A stretch of DNA of 7,411 bases from NCBI GenBank assembly GCA_947631385.1, contig CANRLE010000054.1:1-7411 (forward strand), given 5' to 3'. The stretch is from an uncultured Clostridia bacterium (lineage in GTDB: Bacteria; Bacillota; Clostridia; TANB77; CAG-508). The notes below the pieces were generated by a model. It was given only the letters and a program-made list of their open reading frames with translations. It was not told where the DNA came from and searched no databases. Positions 1-6,674 of the stretch are shown here, piece after piece. The number at the start of each line of letters is the position of its first letter. Positions within the stretch are counted from its first letter, which is position 1. Position numbers and translations under genes: made by a program.

Positions 1-98
1 CAGCTTTAGAGGTAGCATAAAAATAATCAATTACATTGTATAGAAAAAGCGGACACTTAATATTGCAATTTATAAATATAAGAAATTTAAAAAAAGAC

Positions 99-128
99 TT
101 GAAAAATTCAAAGTTAATGTGGTATAAA
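99..128 (+). promoter_or_regulatory. Sigma-A-type promoter of the pilin-like gene
   Basis: A -35 box TTGAAA (99-104) and a -10 box TATAAA (123-128) are separated by 18 bp, and TGG directly before the -10 box gives an extended -10 element. Transcription would start near 135, leaving a leader of about 60 nt. The -35 box sits inside a short inverted repeat, TTGAA-AAA-TTCAA (99-111), which could be a regulatory site but is short enough to be chance in DNA this AT-rich. A second TATAAT (142-147) lacks a convincing -35 box. Confidence 0.5.
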
Positions 129-181
129 TATAATAAATATGTATAATAAACATTACATAAAATTAAATAACAAAAGAAAAT

Positions 182-186
182 GGAGG
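182..186 (+). promoter_or_regulatory. Ribosome binding site that decides the pilin-like gene start
   Basis: GGAGG at 182-186 lies 8 nt before ATG 195. The upstream in-frame ATG at 180 overlaps this Shine-Dalgarno sequence and has none of its own, so 195 is the likely start. Starting at 195 also puts the basic leader peptide MRRNKG directly in front of the hydrophobic segment, as expected for a prepilin-like protein. Confidence 0.8.
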
Positions 187-194
187 AATTAAAA

Positions 195-1370
195 ATGAGA
201 AGAAACAAAGGAATAACATTGATTGCATTAGTTATAACAATAATAGTATTACTAATACTTGCAGCAGTGAGTATAGCAACATTAACAGGAGAAAATGGAA
301 TACTATCACAAGCAAACAAAGCAAAAATAGAAACAAGAGGAGCAAGTGTAGAAGAAGAATGTAACCTATGGAAAATAAATCAAGAAATGGACAATAAAAC
401 AACAGAGGAAACAGCTCAAACATTGCAAGAATTGTTAGATAGCTTAGAAGAAAGAAACCTAATAACAGCAGAAGAAAAAGAAACAATAAAAGAAACAGGA
501 GAAATAACAATAGGAAGTAAAACAATAAATTTTGAAAAAGTGAAGAAAACCTTAAACAATGTAAAAGTTGGAGATTATATAAATTATGGAGAAAAATTAT
601 CTGTTCAAACATATATTACTAACGTTGATGAAACAGGATATGACGAGCAACAAACTTTTCAAACTAATAAAAACATGTTATGGAGAGTTATAAGCAAAGG
701 CGAAGAATATATAGAAATAGTACCAACAACTAATGTATTATCTGTTGATAATACAGGTTTATATTTAAAAGGAAAAGTAGGTTTTGTTAATGAAGAAAAA
801 ATATTAAAAGAATTATGTGAAAAATTATATTCAAGTGAAACATATGGAACAGCAAGAAGCATACAAGTCAATGATATTAATAAATTAACAAATTTTGATC
901 CAGAAAGAGATGTTGAATATTATTTAACAAGCAAAATTTTTACAGCAGGCATAGTTTGGGACAAAGAATCAAATACTTTTATAGATTCAAAAGAAGTTGA
1001 AGGAGGTATAACATTACAAAGAACTGATTATATATATGATGTAGATAAAAGTATAGATTTATATGATACTTTAATAGAAGAATCAAATAAACATCAAGGA
1101 GATGATAGAAATAGCACCGTAGGTTATTGGCTTGCTGACCGCTGTACAATATTTGATACAAATGAAGCAAGTTTTAGAACTTTTACAATTTTAAATGGAA
1201 AAGTTGCAACATCTCACTGGTTAGTTTACTCATATGACTGGGGACTTTATGAAGAAACAAATTCTTATGGAGTTAGACCAGTAGTACGTTTAAACTCTAA
1301 TATTGAAATAGATACAACTGATAAAACAAAAAATGGAACAAGTGAAGAAAGTGCTTACCATTTAAAATAA
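195..1370 (+). CDS. Type IV pilin-like N-terminus fused to a DUF6273-like domain
   Basis: This is a 391-residue surface or secreted protein in two modules. Residues 1-6 (MRRNKG) form a basic prepilin-type leader, with likely cleavage after Gly6. Residues 7-28 are a hydrophobic helix, followed by GENGIL and a charged, Glu/Lys-rich, probably helical region to about residue 118. From about 124 the sequence changes character: VGDYINYGEKLS, then WRVISKGEEYIEIV, YWLADR (311-316) and GVRPVVRL (359-366). This order of motifs resembles DUF6273 domains, which have a sulfatase-modifying-factor-like look; that assignment is from memory of the pattern. Classical pilins have Glu at position +5 of the mature protein, but here ITLIA puts Ala there, so polymerisation into a pilus is doubtful. 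Codon usage shifts near base 560 from almost exclusively A-ending to a mix with many T-ending codons, suggesting that the two modules have different histories. The ligand or role of the C-terminal domain is unknown. The gene is monocistronic and ends 2 bp from the convergent glycosyltransferase gene. Confidence 0.75.
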   Translation: MRRNKGITLIALVITIIVLLILAAVSIATLTGENGILSQANKAKIETRGASVEEECNLWKINQEMDNKTTEETAQTLQELLDSLEERNLITAEEKETIKETGEITIGSKTINFEKVKKTLNNVKVGDYINYGEKLSVQTYITNVDETGYDEQQTFQTNKNMLWRVISKGEEYIEIVPTTNVLSVDNTGLYLKGKVGFVNEEKILKELCEKLYSSETYGTARSIQVNDINKLTNFDPERDVEYYLTSKIFTAGIVWDKESNTFIDSKEVEGGITLQRTDYIYDVDKSIDLYDTLIEESNKHQGDDRNSTVGYWLADRCTIFDTNEASFRTFTILNGKVATSHWLVYSYDWGLYEETNSYGVRPVVRLNSNIEIDTTDKTKNGTSEESAYHLK

Positions 1371-1372
1371 AA

Positions 1373-2497
1373 CTAATCAAACAAAATCTCACAAATATCA
1401 CGAGTAGAATTTGGATTCCCCAAAAGAAGAGTATTCTGTTTCATTCTTTGCAATCTTTCAGGAAAAGAAAACAAAGAACTCAAAACATCAGAAACAGAAC
1501 TCTCTTTTTTTAACCAAACGCCAACACCTTTACTCTCTAGAAACCTAGCATTTTCTTCTTCCTGACCAGGAATAGGATTAATCATAATCAAAGGAAGATG
1601 AGAAGCCAAGCTTTCAGTTGTTGTCATACCGCCAGGTTTAGTAACCACCAAATCAGAAATACTCATAAGTTCAGGGACTTCATTAGTAAAAGGAAGAACC
1701 CTAACACGCTCACCAGCATTATTTTTTTCAACAATCTCATCAAACTTAAGCTTCATTTTTTCATTCTTTCCAGCAATAGCAATAATTTGTTTATCCAAGG
1801 TACATTGAACAAGATCATCAAATACTTCAAAAGTCCTAGACTTACCTAGACCAAACTCTCCACCACCAAAAAACAAAATATTTTGTTTGCCATCCTTCAA
1901 ACCATAAGAATTCAAAATTTCATTTCTATCATACTTTTGCAAAAAACGTGAAGATAATGGAATACCAGTCACGAAAACCCTTTCAGCACTAATATCTTTA
2001 GAAACTAAATAATCTTTCATTTCACTATTAGAAACAAAAAAATAATCTGTAAAATCACTACCAACAAGCCATTGATCATGTGGAGCAAAATCAGTCATAA
2101 TTGTAGCAATTTTAGCATTTATCTTACACTTTCTTTTCAAATAACTACACATCTGGCTACTAAAAGGATGAGTAGAAATAATCAAATCTGGTTTTTTATC
2201 CCTTAACAATTTAAGCAATTTAATAGCCATAATCTTATTAGAGCGAGAAGAAATATGAGCCAAAGGTCCTTTTTGAGAATCATTATAAATACGTCCCCAA
2301 ACCCAAGGGGCTTTTTTTGCAGCCTCACGATAAGCAGTGGTAGTAACCTTTTCCACTGTTTTATTAACATATTTCATACAATCAATCAATTCCAAACAAT
2401 CAGGTTCATAATGATTTGATATATACTCATAAATAGCCTTAGCAGCATTCAAATGACCTCCACCATAAGAAGCATAAAAAATCAAAACATTCTTCAT
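1373..2497 (-). CDS. ugtP: Processive diacylglycerol beta-glucosyltransferase (UgtP/MGDG synthase family)
   Basis: This is a 374-residue, two-domain GT-B glycosyltransferase of family GT28, about the usual length. Family members move glucose (or galactose) from a UDP-sugar to diacylglycerol at the inner face of the membrane, making the glycolipid that anchors lipoteichoic acid. The N-terminal acceptor domain begins MKNVLIFYASYGGGHLNAA, with the GGGH loop at 12-15, STHPF at 109-113 and TDFAPHDQW at 135-143. All are typical of the MGDG-synthase N-terminal domain. The C-terminal donor domain shows FFGGGEFGLGKS (209-220), TKPGG (286-290) with the following TTTES, and PIPGQEEENARFL (308-320), the expected nucleotide-sugar site. 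There is no signal peptide, which fits a peripheral membrane enzyme. GAGGAG lies 8 nt before the ATG. The sugar donor and the number of sugars added cannot be read from the sequence, so the gene name is given by family resemblance. The gene is divergent from sleB. Confidence 0.88.
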   Translation of the reverse strand: MKNVLIFYASYGGGHLNAAKAIYEYISNHYEPDCLELIDCMKYVNKTVEKVTTTAYREAAKKAPWVWGRIYNDSQKGPLAHISSRSNKIMAIKLLKLLRDKKPDLIISTHPFSSQMCSYLKRKCKINAKIATIMTDFAPHDQWLVGSDFTDYFFVSNSEMKDYLVSKDISAERVFVTGIPLSSRFLQKYDRNEILNSYGLKDGKQNILFFGGGEFGLGKSRTFEVFDDLVQCTLDKQIIAIAGKNEKMKLKFDEIVEKNNAGERVRVLPFTNEVPELMSISDLVVTKPGGMTTTESLASHLPLIMINPIPGQEEENARFLESKGVGVWLKKESSVSDVLSSLFSFPERLQRMKQNTLLLGNPNSTRDICEILFD

Positions 2498-2524
2498 AAA
2501 AAATTCTCCTCGTATTTTTTTAAC

Positions 2525-2553
2525 ATTTTATCACAAAAAAAATAAAAATTCAA
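2525..2553 (-). promoter_or_regulatory. Sigma-A-type promoter of the glycosyltransferase gene
   Basis: Read on the minus strand, TTGAAT (2553-2548) and TAAAAT (2530-2525) are 17 bp apart, with TGA before the -10 box giving an extended -10 element. The start site would fall near 2518, only a few bases ahead of the ribosome binding site at 2511-2506. The fit of spacing, TG motif and gene position is good, although AT-rich DNA makes near-matches frequent. Confidence 0.5.
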
Positions 2554-2558
2554 AAAAT

Positions 2559-2588
2559 GGAATATTTTTAAAATAAAAATACAAAATA
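2559..2588 (+). promoter_or_regulatory. Possible forespore (sigma-G-like) promoter of sleB-ypeB
   Basis: GGAATA (2559-2564) and CAAAATA (2582-2588) are 17 bp apart and loosely match the sigma-G pattern (a -35 box ending in ATA and a -10 box CATnnTA). Forespore control is known for sleB-ypeB in Bacillus subtilis. The -10 match is imperfect (CAA for CAT), and the region is nearly all A and T, so this is a tentative call. Confidence 0.3.
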
Positions 2589-2610
2589 ATAATATAAAAA
2601 ATTAAGAAAA

Positions 2611-2618
2611 AAGGTGAT
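2611..2618 (+). promoter_or_regulatory. Ribosome binding site supporting a TTG start for sleB
   Basis: AAGGTGAT is complementary to the 3' end of 16S rRNA in the GGTGATC register and sits 3 nt before TTG 2622. No in-frame ATG is available until residue 46, which already lies inside the catalytic domain, so the TTG start is well supported. This is the only gene in the window without an ATG start. Confidence 0.7.
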
Positions 2619-2621
2619 TTT

Positions 2622-3095
2622 TTGAAAAGTTCAATAAAAATACTAACATTATTATGGGTAACAGCAATAATAATATTAATTATCTTATTTGGAAGCGACA
2701 AACAAGAAAGAAACATAAGCTATGCATCAGCATCTGGAACCTCAGACATTCAACTAATGGCAAGAGCCATAAATGGAGAAGCAAGAGGAGAACCATACGA
2801 AGGACAAGTTGCAGTTGGGGCAGTCATCTTAAATCGAGTAAAAAGTTCACAATTTCCAAACACAATTGCAGGAGTAATATATCAATCAGGAGCCTTTACA
2901 GCAGTAGCAGATGGGCAAATAAATGCACCAATAGATGAAAGTTCTACTGTTTATAAAGCGGCACAAGATGCTAAAAATGGATGGGACCCAACAGGGGGAT
3001 GCATATACTATTTTAATCCATCAACAGCAACAAATAAGTGGATTTGGTCAAGACCATTAGTAAAAACAATCGGGAAACATCGTTTCTGTAAATAA
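2622..3095 (+). CDS. sleB: Spore cortex-lytic enzyme, SleB-type cell wall hydrolase (Hydrolase_2)
   Basis: This is a 157-residue protein. Residues 1-24 are a hydrophobic signal or membrane anchor (MKSSIKILTLLWVTAIIILIILFG). The Hydrolase_2 (SleB/CwlJ catalytic) domain runs from about residue 43 to the end. It includes MARAINGEARGEPYEGQVAVGAVILNR, with the probable catalytic Glu53 in NGEARGE, then FPNTIAGVIYQ, FTAVADGQI and CIYYFNPSTATNKWIWSR, ending TIGKHRFCK. SleB enzymes are lytic transglycosylases that cleave muramic-delta-lactam-containing spore cortex during germination. Bacillus SleB usually has an N-terminal PG_binding_1 domain; here only about 18 residues separate the anchor from the catalytic domain, so the binding domain is absent. 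The presence of ypeB 14 bp downstream supports SleB over CwlJ or a vegetative hydrolase. The stop codon overlaps the ypeB ribosome binding site, so the two are probably translated together. The start is TTG. Confidence 0.9.
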   Translation: MKSSIKILTLLWVTAIIILIILFGSDKQERNISYASASGTSDIQLMARAINGEARGEPYEGQVAVGAVILNRVKSSQFPNTIAGVIYQSGAFTAVADGQINAPIDESSTVYKAAQDAKNGWDPTGGCIYYFNPSTATNKWIWSRPLVKTIGKHRFCK

Positions 3096-3109
3096 GGAGG
3101 ATTTTATAT

Positions 3110-4462
3110 ATGAATAAAATAAAAAAAGGACATTTAATAAGCATTATTATTGTATTAGTGATATTAGCCATTGCATTAGGAATCATGCTATACAAAAATC
3201 AAGAAAAATACAAACAAGCTTCAGAAAATAGTTACAACATGGCTTTTTATGAATTAGTTGATTATGTACAAAATGTTGAAGCTTATCTAGCAAAATCGCT
3301 AATTTCATCAACTCCTGAACATGGAGCAGAAACACTAACAAATCTATGGAGAGAAGCCAATTTAGCACAAGCCTATTTGTCAAGATTACCAATCGAAAGT
3401 CAAGAATTAGAAAACACAGAAAAATTCTTAAACCAAGTTAGTGACTATAGCTATTCACTATCAAGGAAAAATATTTATAATGACGAATTAACAGAAGAAG
3501 ACTTCAAGAACTTAAAAGACCTACACTCTTATAGTGTAGAATTAGAAAATACATTAAATCAATTGTCAGATGATTTAAACAGCGGAAGATTTAAATGGGA
3601 TGAATTAACAAACAAAGGCGAAATAGCTTTTGCACAGCAGGTAGACAACATATCAAAAGAAAGTTTTAGTAATTTGGAAGAAAACTTTCATGAATATTCA
3701 GGGTTAATTTATGATGGAGCATTTTCTGAACATTTAACAAATCAAGAAAAGAAAGGATTAACAGGAGAAGACATAGAAGAAGAAAAAGCAAAACAAATGG
3801 CAGAAGAATTTATTGGAAAAGAAAAAATAAAAGAAATCAAAAATTTAGGATTTTCAGAAAACGCAACAATACCAGTATATGATTTTTCAATCACAAATCA
3901 AGAAGATGAAACAATTCAAATATCAATATCAAAAAAAGGTGGACACATTGTAGCAATGAACTCTAATAGAGAAGTAAACTCCGAAATTATATCACAAGAA
4001 GAAGCGGTACAAAAAGGCAAAGAATATCTAGCATCTAAAGGATTTGACAGCATACGTGAAACTTATTATTTAAAACAAGAAGGCATTACAACTGTAAACT
4101 ATGCTGCAACACAAGAAGGAGTAGTAATGTATCCAGACTTAATAAAAGTCAAAATAGCACTAGATGATGGAGAAATATTAGGAGTCGAAACAACAGGATA
4201 TCTAAATAATCACACACAAAGAGATTTAACAAAAATAAAAATAACAAAAGAAGAAGCAAAAAATAATTTAAACCCAGACTTAGACATTCAAAGTGAAGGA
4301 CTAGCAGTAATTCCAACAGAATGGCAATCTGAAATCCTATGCTATGAATTCAAAGGAAAAGTAGAAGATAGAGAATTTTTAGTCTATATAAATGCAGAAA
4401 ATGGTAGAGAAGAAGACGTGTTAATGATAACAAATACTCCAAACGGAACTTTGACAATGTAA
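3110..4462 (+). CDS. ypeB: Germination protein YpeB
   Basis: This is a 450-residue protein, the usual length for the family. It has a short cytoplasmic start, one membrane segment (about 9-28), a helical region from about 30 to 195, and then three PepSY-like repeats (about 221-287, 294-361 and 376-442). The family signature YDGAFSEH is at 201-208 and the C-terminus is PNGTLTM, as in other YpeB proteins. YpeB is required with SleB in dormant spores: each stabilises or localises the other, and YpeB is processed during germination. The mature part lies outside the inner spore membrane, in the cortex. AGGAGG overlaps the sleB stop codon and lies 9 nt before the ATG. I see no hairpin terminator after the gene. 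The last three sense codons carry a promoter element for the next gene. Confidence 0.95.
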   Translation: MNKIKKGHLISIIIVLVILAIALGIMLYKNQEKYKQASENSYNMAFYELVDYVQNVEAYLAKSLISSTPEHGAETLTNLWREANLAQAYLSRLPIESQELENTEKFLNQVSDYSYSLSRKNIYNDELTEEDFKNLKDLHSYSVELENTLNQLSDDLNSGRFKWDELTNKGEIAFAQQVDNISKESFSNLEENFHEYSGLIYDGAFSEHLTNQEKKGLTGEDIEEEKAKQMAEEFIGKEKIKEIKNLGFSENATIPVYDFSITNQEDETIQISISKKGGHIVAMNSNREVNSEIISQEEAVQKGKEYLASKGFDSIRETYYLKQEGITTVNYAATQEGVVMYPDLIKVKIALDDGEILGVETTGYLNNHTQRDLTKIKITKEEAKNNLNPDLDIQSEGLAVIPTEWQSEILCYEFKGKVEDREFLVYINAENGREEDVLMITNTPNGTLTM

Positions 4463-4479
4463 TAGAAAAATGATATAAT
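4451..4479 (+). promoter_or_regulatory. Perfect consensus sigma-A promoter inside the 3' end of ypeB
   Basis: TTGACA (4451-4456) and TATAAT (4474-4479) are both exact consensus boxes with the optimal 17-bp spacer, and TGA directly before the -10 box adds an extended -10 element. The -35 box is made of the ypeB Leu-Thr codons (TTG ACA), followed by ATG and the stop TAA. Transcription would begin near 4486, giving a leader of about 42 nt for the gene at 4528. A match this complete is unlikely to be chance. Confidence 0.85.
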
Positions 4480-4527
4480 AACGTTCTAAACTATATAACC
4501 TTAAAAGCAAATGCGAGGAGGAAAAAT

Positions 4528-5040
4528 ATGTTGAAGGGATTTTTTAAATTATTAAAGCGGAACAAAAATGGCTTTTCAAAAGAAGAATTAGAACAACAAA
4601 TTTCACTCGGCGAATCGATAACAATTCCCATCTTAACAATCGTCATTGCTTTAGTGCTTACCATTCTTACAGTAGAAGGTGGAAAAGCTTTAAAATGTAA
4701 CTATATTGTCATAATAATTGTAACTATACTAATTTTTATAATTGAAATTGCTTTTATGGTATACTATTTAAATGCAACAGTTAAAGCATTAACAATGTTA
4801 GAAAAAGTCATAAAAAGAGAAAAAAAGCAAAAAGTATGGGAATACATTAAAAACAAAGAATTTGCCAAACTTATACCTACCAATAAATCTCTAATCCATT
4901 ATCTATTTCAAGAAGGATTAAGCGAAAAAACTATCGAAATTGAATATGAATCAGGAGGAATATGCATAAGCAGAAAAAATGGTGAAAAAGAATTTATTCC
5001 AATTTATGTTTGTTTAAATGAATTCAGCATAGAAGAGTAA
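4528..5040 (+). CDS. Unrecognised protein with two membrane segments
   Basis: This 170-residue protein belongs to no family I recognise. Residues 1-30 are basic and then amphipathic (MLKGFFKLLKRNKNGFSKEELEQQ). Two hydrophobic segments follow at about 31-49 (ITIPILTIVIALVLTILTV) and 58-82, separated by a short loop (EGGKALKCN). The rest, from about 83, is charged and soluble, with a basic stretch KVIKREKKQKVWEYIKNKE and a C-terminal part predicted as beta-strands (KTIEIEYESGGICISRKNGEKEFIPIYVCL). The basic flanks suggest both ends lie in the cytoplasm. GAGGAGG is 6 nt before the ATG. The gene lies in the same direction as ypeB but has its own strong vegetative-type promoter, so it need not act in germination. 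It converges on the VanW gene across a shared hairpin. It is clearly coding, judging from its start signals and its sensible protein composition; the function is unknown. Confidence 0.8.
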   Translation: MLKGFFKLLKRNKNGFSKEELEQQISLGESITIPILTIVIALVLTILTVEGGKALKCNYIVIIIVTILIFIIEIAFMVYYLNATVKALTMLEKVIKREKKQKVWEYIKNKEFAKLIPTNKSLIHYLFQEGLSEKTIEIEYESGGICISRKNGEKEFIPIYVCLNEFSIEE

Positions 5041-5068
5041 AAAACAGAGGCTGTCATATGACAGCCTC
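5039..5068 (-). terminator. Intrinsic terminator of the VanW gene, shared intergenic hairpin
   Basis: A perfect 22-bp palindrome (5047-5068) with half GAGGCTGTCAT gives a 9-bp GC-rich stem and an ATAT loop. On the minus strand it begins 8 nt after the VanW stop and is followed by TG and six T residues (5044-5039), a good rho-independent terminator. On the plus strand the same hairpin follows the 4528-5040 gene but is trailed by AAACATTAC with no U-run, so it would stop plus-strand transcription less well, or only stabilise the 3' end. Confidence 0.88.
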
Positions 5069-5076
5069 AAACATTA

Positions 5077-6612
5077 CTAATGAATTTTATAAGTATCTTT
5101 AGATAACAATTCAGTTCTAACTACTTTTCCATCTCTTTTTAAAATCTTATAAGCTTCAGAATAAATAGCATTAGAACTTCTACCAGTTTGATAAGAGGAA
5201 ATCTCAACCTTATAATCATCATCTTGTTTTAATCCAAAAATCTTAAAATTAGCCACACCACCAGATACAGAGCAAACCAATTTAATTGGATAATTTCTAT
5301 TATTTTTAAATTGAAAATCAATAGCACCATAAACAACAGTCGCATCTCTACTAGCAGTCACATAAGAAGGAATAAACTGATGATTTGTTCTTTGAGTTAC
5401 CTCTAAATTAGCATAAACCACGGCATTATACAAAGTAGATGTAATCTGGCAAATACCTCCACCAAGACCATCAACCACTTGACCTGAAACATAAATAGGG
5501 GCCTCTTTATAACCTGCACTAATCGTTCTTTCGCCAACAACTTTATTATAAGAAAAAGTCTCACCAGGCATTAGAACAGTTCCATTAATCTTATTAGCAG
5601 CCAAAATCAAATTAGTTGTCCTATTACGATTACTTACCGCATACTTAGTAGAAAAAGTAGATAACAAATCTGGAAAAGCCTCTGTACCAATCATATTAGT
5701 CGTAACATTTGGTGTAATAATATTCAAAGGAATAGAATACTCATCCTTTTTCTCACTTGCAATCAATGCTTTTGCTTCTTCCAAAGAAATTTTGAAATCA
5801 ATTCCATTTTCAGAAGGATGCACTTCAAAAGGGTCTTTAGTATAATAAGCATCAACAGGATCTTTATGAACTTCATTATAAATCTTTTCAACATCAATAT
5901 CATCAGGCTGAGCCGTCTTAACTATAATTTCAACTGGTGAATTTTGAACAGAAAAATTAGAAACAGCCTTTTTTATAGCATTAATTGTCTGTTCAACATC
6001 TACAACAGCACCTTCTTTACCAGAAGTAATCAACAATTCGTTATCTTCTATGTAATAACTACTTTGAATAACACAATCTGGAAATTGACTTGATAAATCT
6101 TCCAAATGTTTCTTTAAAAGCCCTTCGCTTAAAGTAACAGAAGGTTCAATACTAACTGGACTAAACAACGTATTCAAAATATGAAAAGTATTTTCAAAAA
6201 AACCACCATCTCTACCAATTGAAAAAGCCAAATTAGTAGCAGATTTTGTATCAAAAGCAATATTCATTTGAGAAGTAGAAATAGTAGACTCAAAATCACC
6301 ATGTTTTAAAGTAATCTCTTCTGGGAGTTGACTTTTCAAATAATTATCTAATTGATATTTTGCATCTGCAGCACTTAAACCAGAAACATCAATACCTTTT
6401 ACAGAAATACCATGAATTATATTGTTATTTAAAAGTTGATAAACAGCAAAAGCACCAAAAAATACCAATATAATTACAAGAAACAAAACAACTAGCCAAG
6501 CAAAAATAGATAAGACATTTTTTGATTCTGGCTCTGTTACAACTTTAAAAGTATCTTGAGATGTAGCCTGAACAGGTTCTTCTTTCTCTAAAAGCTCGTT
6601 CTCAACATTCAT
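5077..6612 (-). CDS. VanW family protein with PG_binding_4-like repeats (YoaR-like)
   Basis: This is a 511-residue membrane-anchored protein. Residues 1-32 are cytoplasmic and acidic, and 33-60 form one membrane segment. Residues of about 70-310 are extracellular and contain two PG_binding_4-like regions, recognised by the pieces GISVKGIDVSGLSAADAKYQLDN, ITSGKEGAVVDVEQTINAI (195-213) and HPSENGIDFKISLEEAKALI (265-284). The VanW domain covers about 317-450, with AANKINGTVLMPGETFSYN (338-356) and the hallmark DGLGGGICQITSTLYNAV (381-398, Cys388). A tail of about 60 residues follows. VanW was named from vancomycin-resistance clusters, but chromosomal copies are widespread in Firmicutes and their biochemical role is not established; the repeats point to the cell wall. 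There is no vanA/vanH/vanX gene here, so resistance should not be inferred. GAGGAG lies 7 nt before the ATG. The gene is monocistronic with its own terminator. Confidence 0.92.
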   Translation of the reverse strand: MNVENELLEKEEPVQATSQDTFKVVTEPESKNVLSIFAWLVVLFLVIILVFFGAFAVYQLLNNNIIHGISVKGIDVSGLSAADAKYQLDNYLKSQLPEEITLKHGDFESTISTSQMNIAFDTKSATNLAFSIGRDGGFFENTFHILNTLFSPVSIEPSVTLSEGLLKKHLEDLSSQFPDCVIQSSYYIEDNELLITSGKEGAVVDVEQTINAIKKAVSNFSVQNSPVEIIVKTAQPDDIDVEKIYNEVHKDPVDAYYTKDPFEVHPSENGIDFKISLEEAKALIASEKKDEYSIPLNIITPNVTTNMIGTEAFPDLLSTFSTKYAVSNRNRTTNLILAANKINGTVLMPGETFSYNKVVGERTISAGYKEAPIYVSGQVVDGLGGGICQITSTLYNAVVYANLEVTQRTNHQFIPSYVTASRDATVVYGAIDFQFKNNRNYPIKLVCSVSGGVANFKIFGLKQDDDYKVEISSYQTGRSSNAIYSEAYKILKRDGKVVRTELLSKDTYKIH

Positions 6613-6645
6613 TTTTATTCTCCTCGTAATTTACATACTAAAAAT

Positions 6646-6674
6646 ATTATATCATATTTTGTCAAAAAAGTGAA
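6646..6674 (-). promoter_or_regulatory. Extended -10 promoter of the VanW gene
   Basis: On the minus strand a perfect TATAAT (6651-6646) is preceded by TGA, an extended -10 element. The -35 box is weak (TTCACT, 6674-6669) with a 17-bp spacer. The start would be near 6639, leaving a leader of under 30 nt that carries the GAGGAG site. Confidence 0.6.

Noticed and set aside
1..43. Possible tail of an upstream gene at the left edge
   Set aside because: All three plus frames stop within 43 bases (at 7-9, 18-20 and 41-43). The remaining 5-13 residues are too short to show coding, and no terminator follows.
232..612. Minus-strand open frame of 126 codons opposite the pilin-like gene
   Set aside because: It encodes runs of Leu and Phe, the expected complement of A-rich Lys/Glu codons. 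It has no ribosome binding site and lies fully inside a well-supported gene.
930..1370. Diversity-generating retroelement target at the pilin-like gene's C-terminus
   Set aside because: The GVRPVVRL ending recalls FGE-like variable proteins, but no template repeat, reverse transcriptase or matching repeat lies in the window.
1598..1849. Plus-strand open frame opposite the glycosyltransferase gene
   Set aside because: It lies across the conserved donor-site motifs of the minus-strand gene and has no Shine-Dalgarno sequence.
2654..2938. Plus-strand open frame overlapping sleB in another frame
   Set aside because: Its product is Ser/Arg/Asn-rich and matches nothing, while the overlapping frame has clear Hydrolase_2 motifs.
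5077..6612. Vancomycin-resistance determinant
   Set aside because: VanW-domain proteins are common in Firmicutes chromosomes, and no D-Ala-D-Lac ligase, dehydrogenase or dipeptidase gene is nearby.
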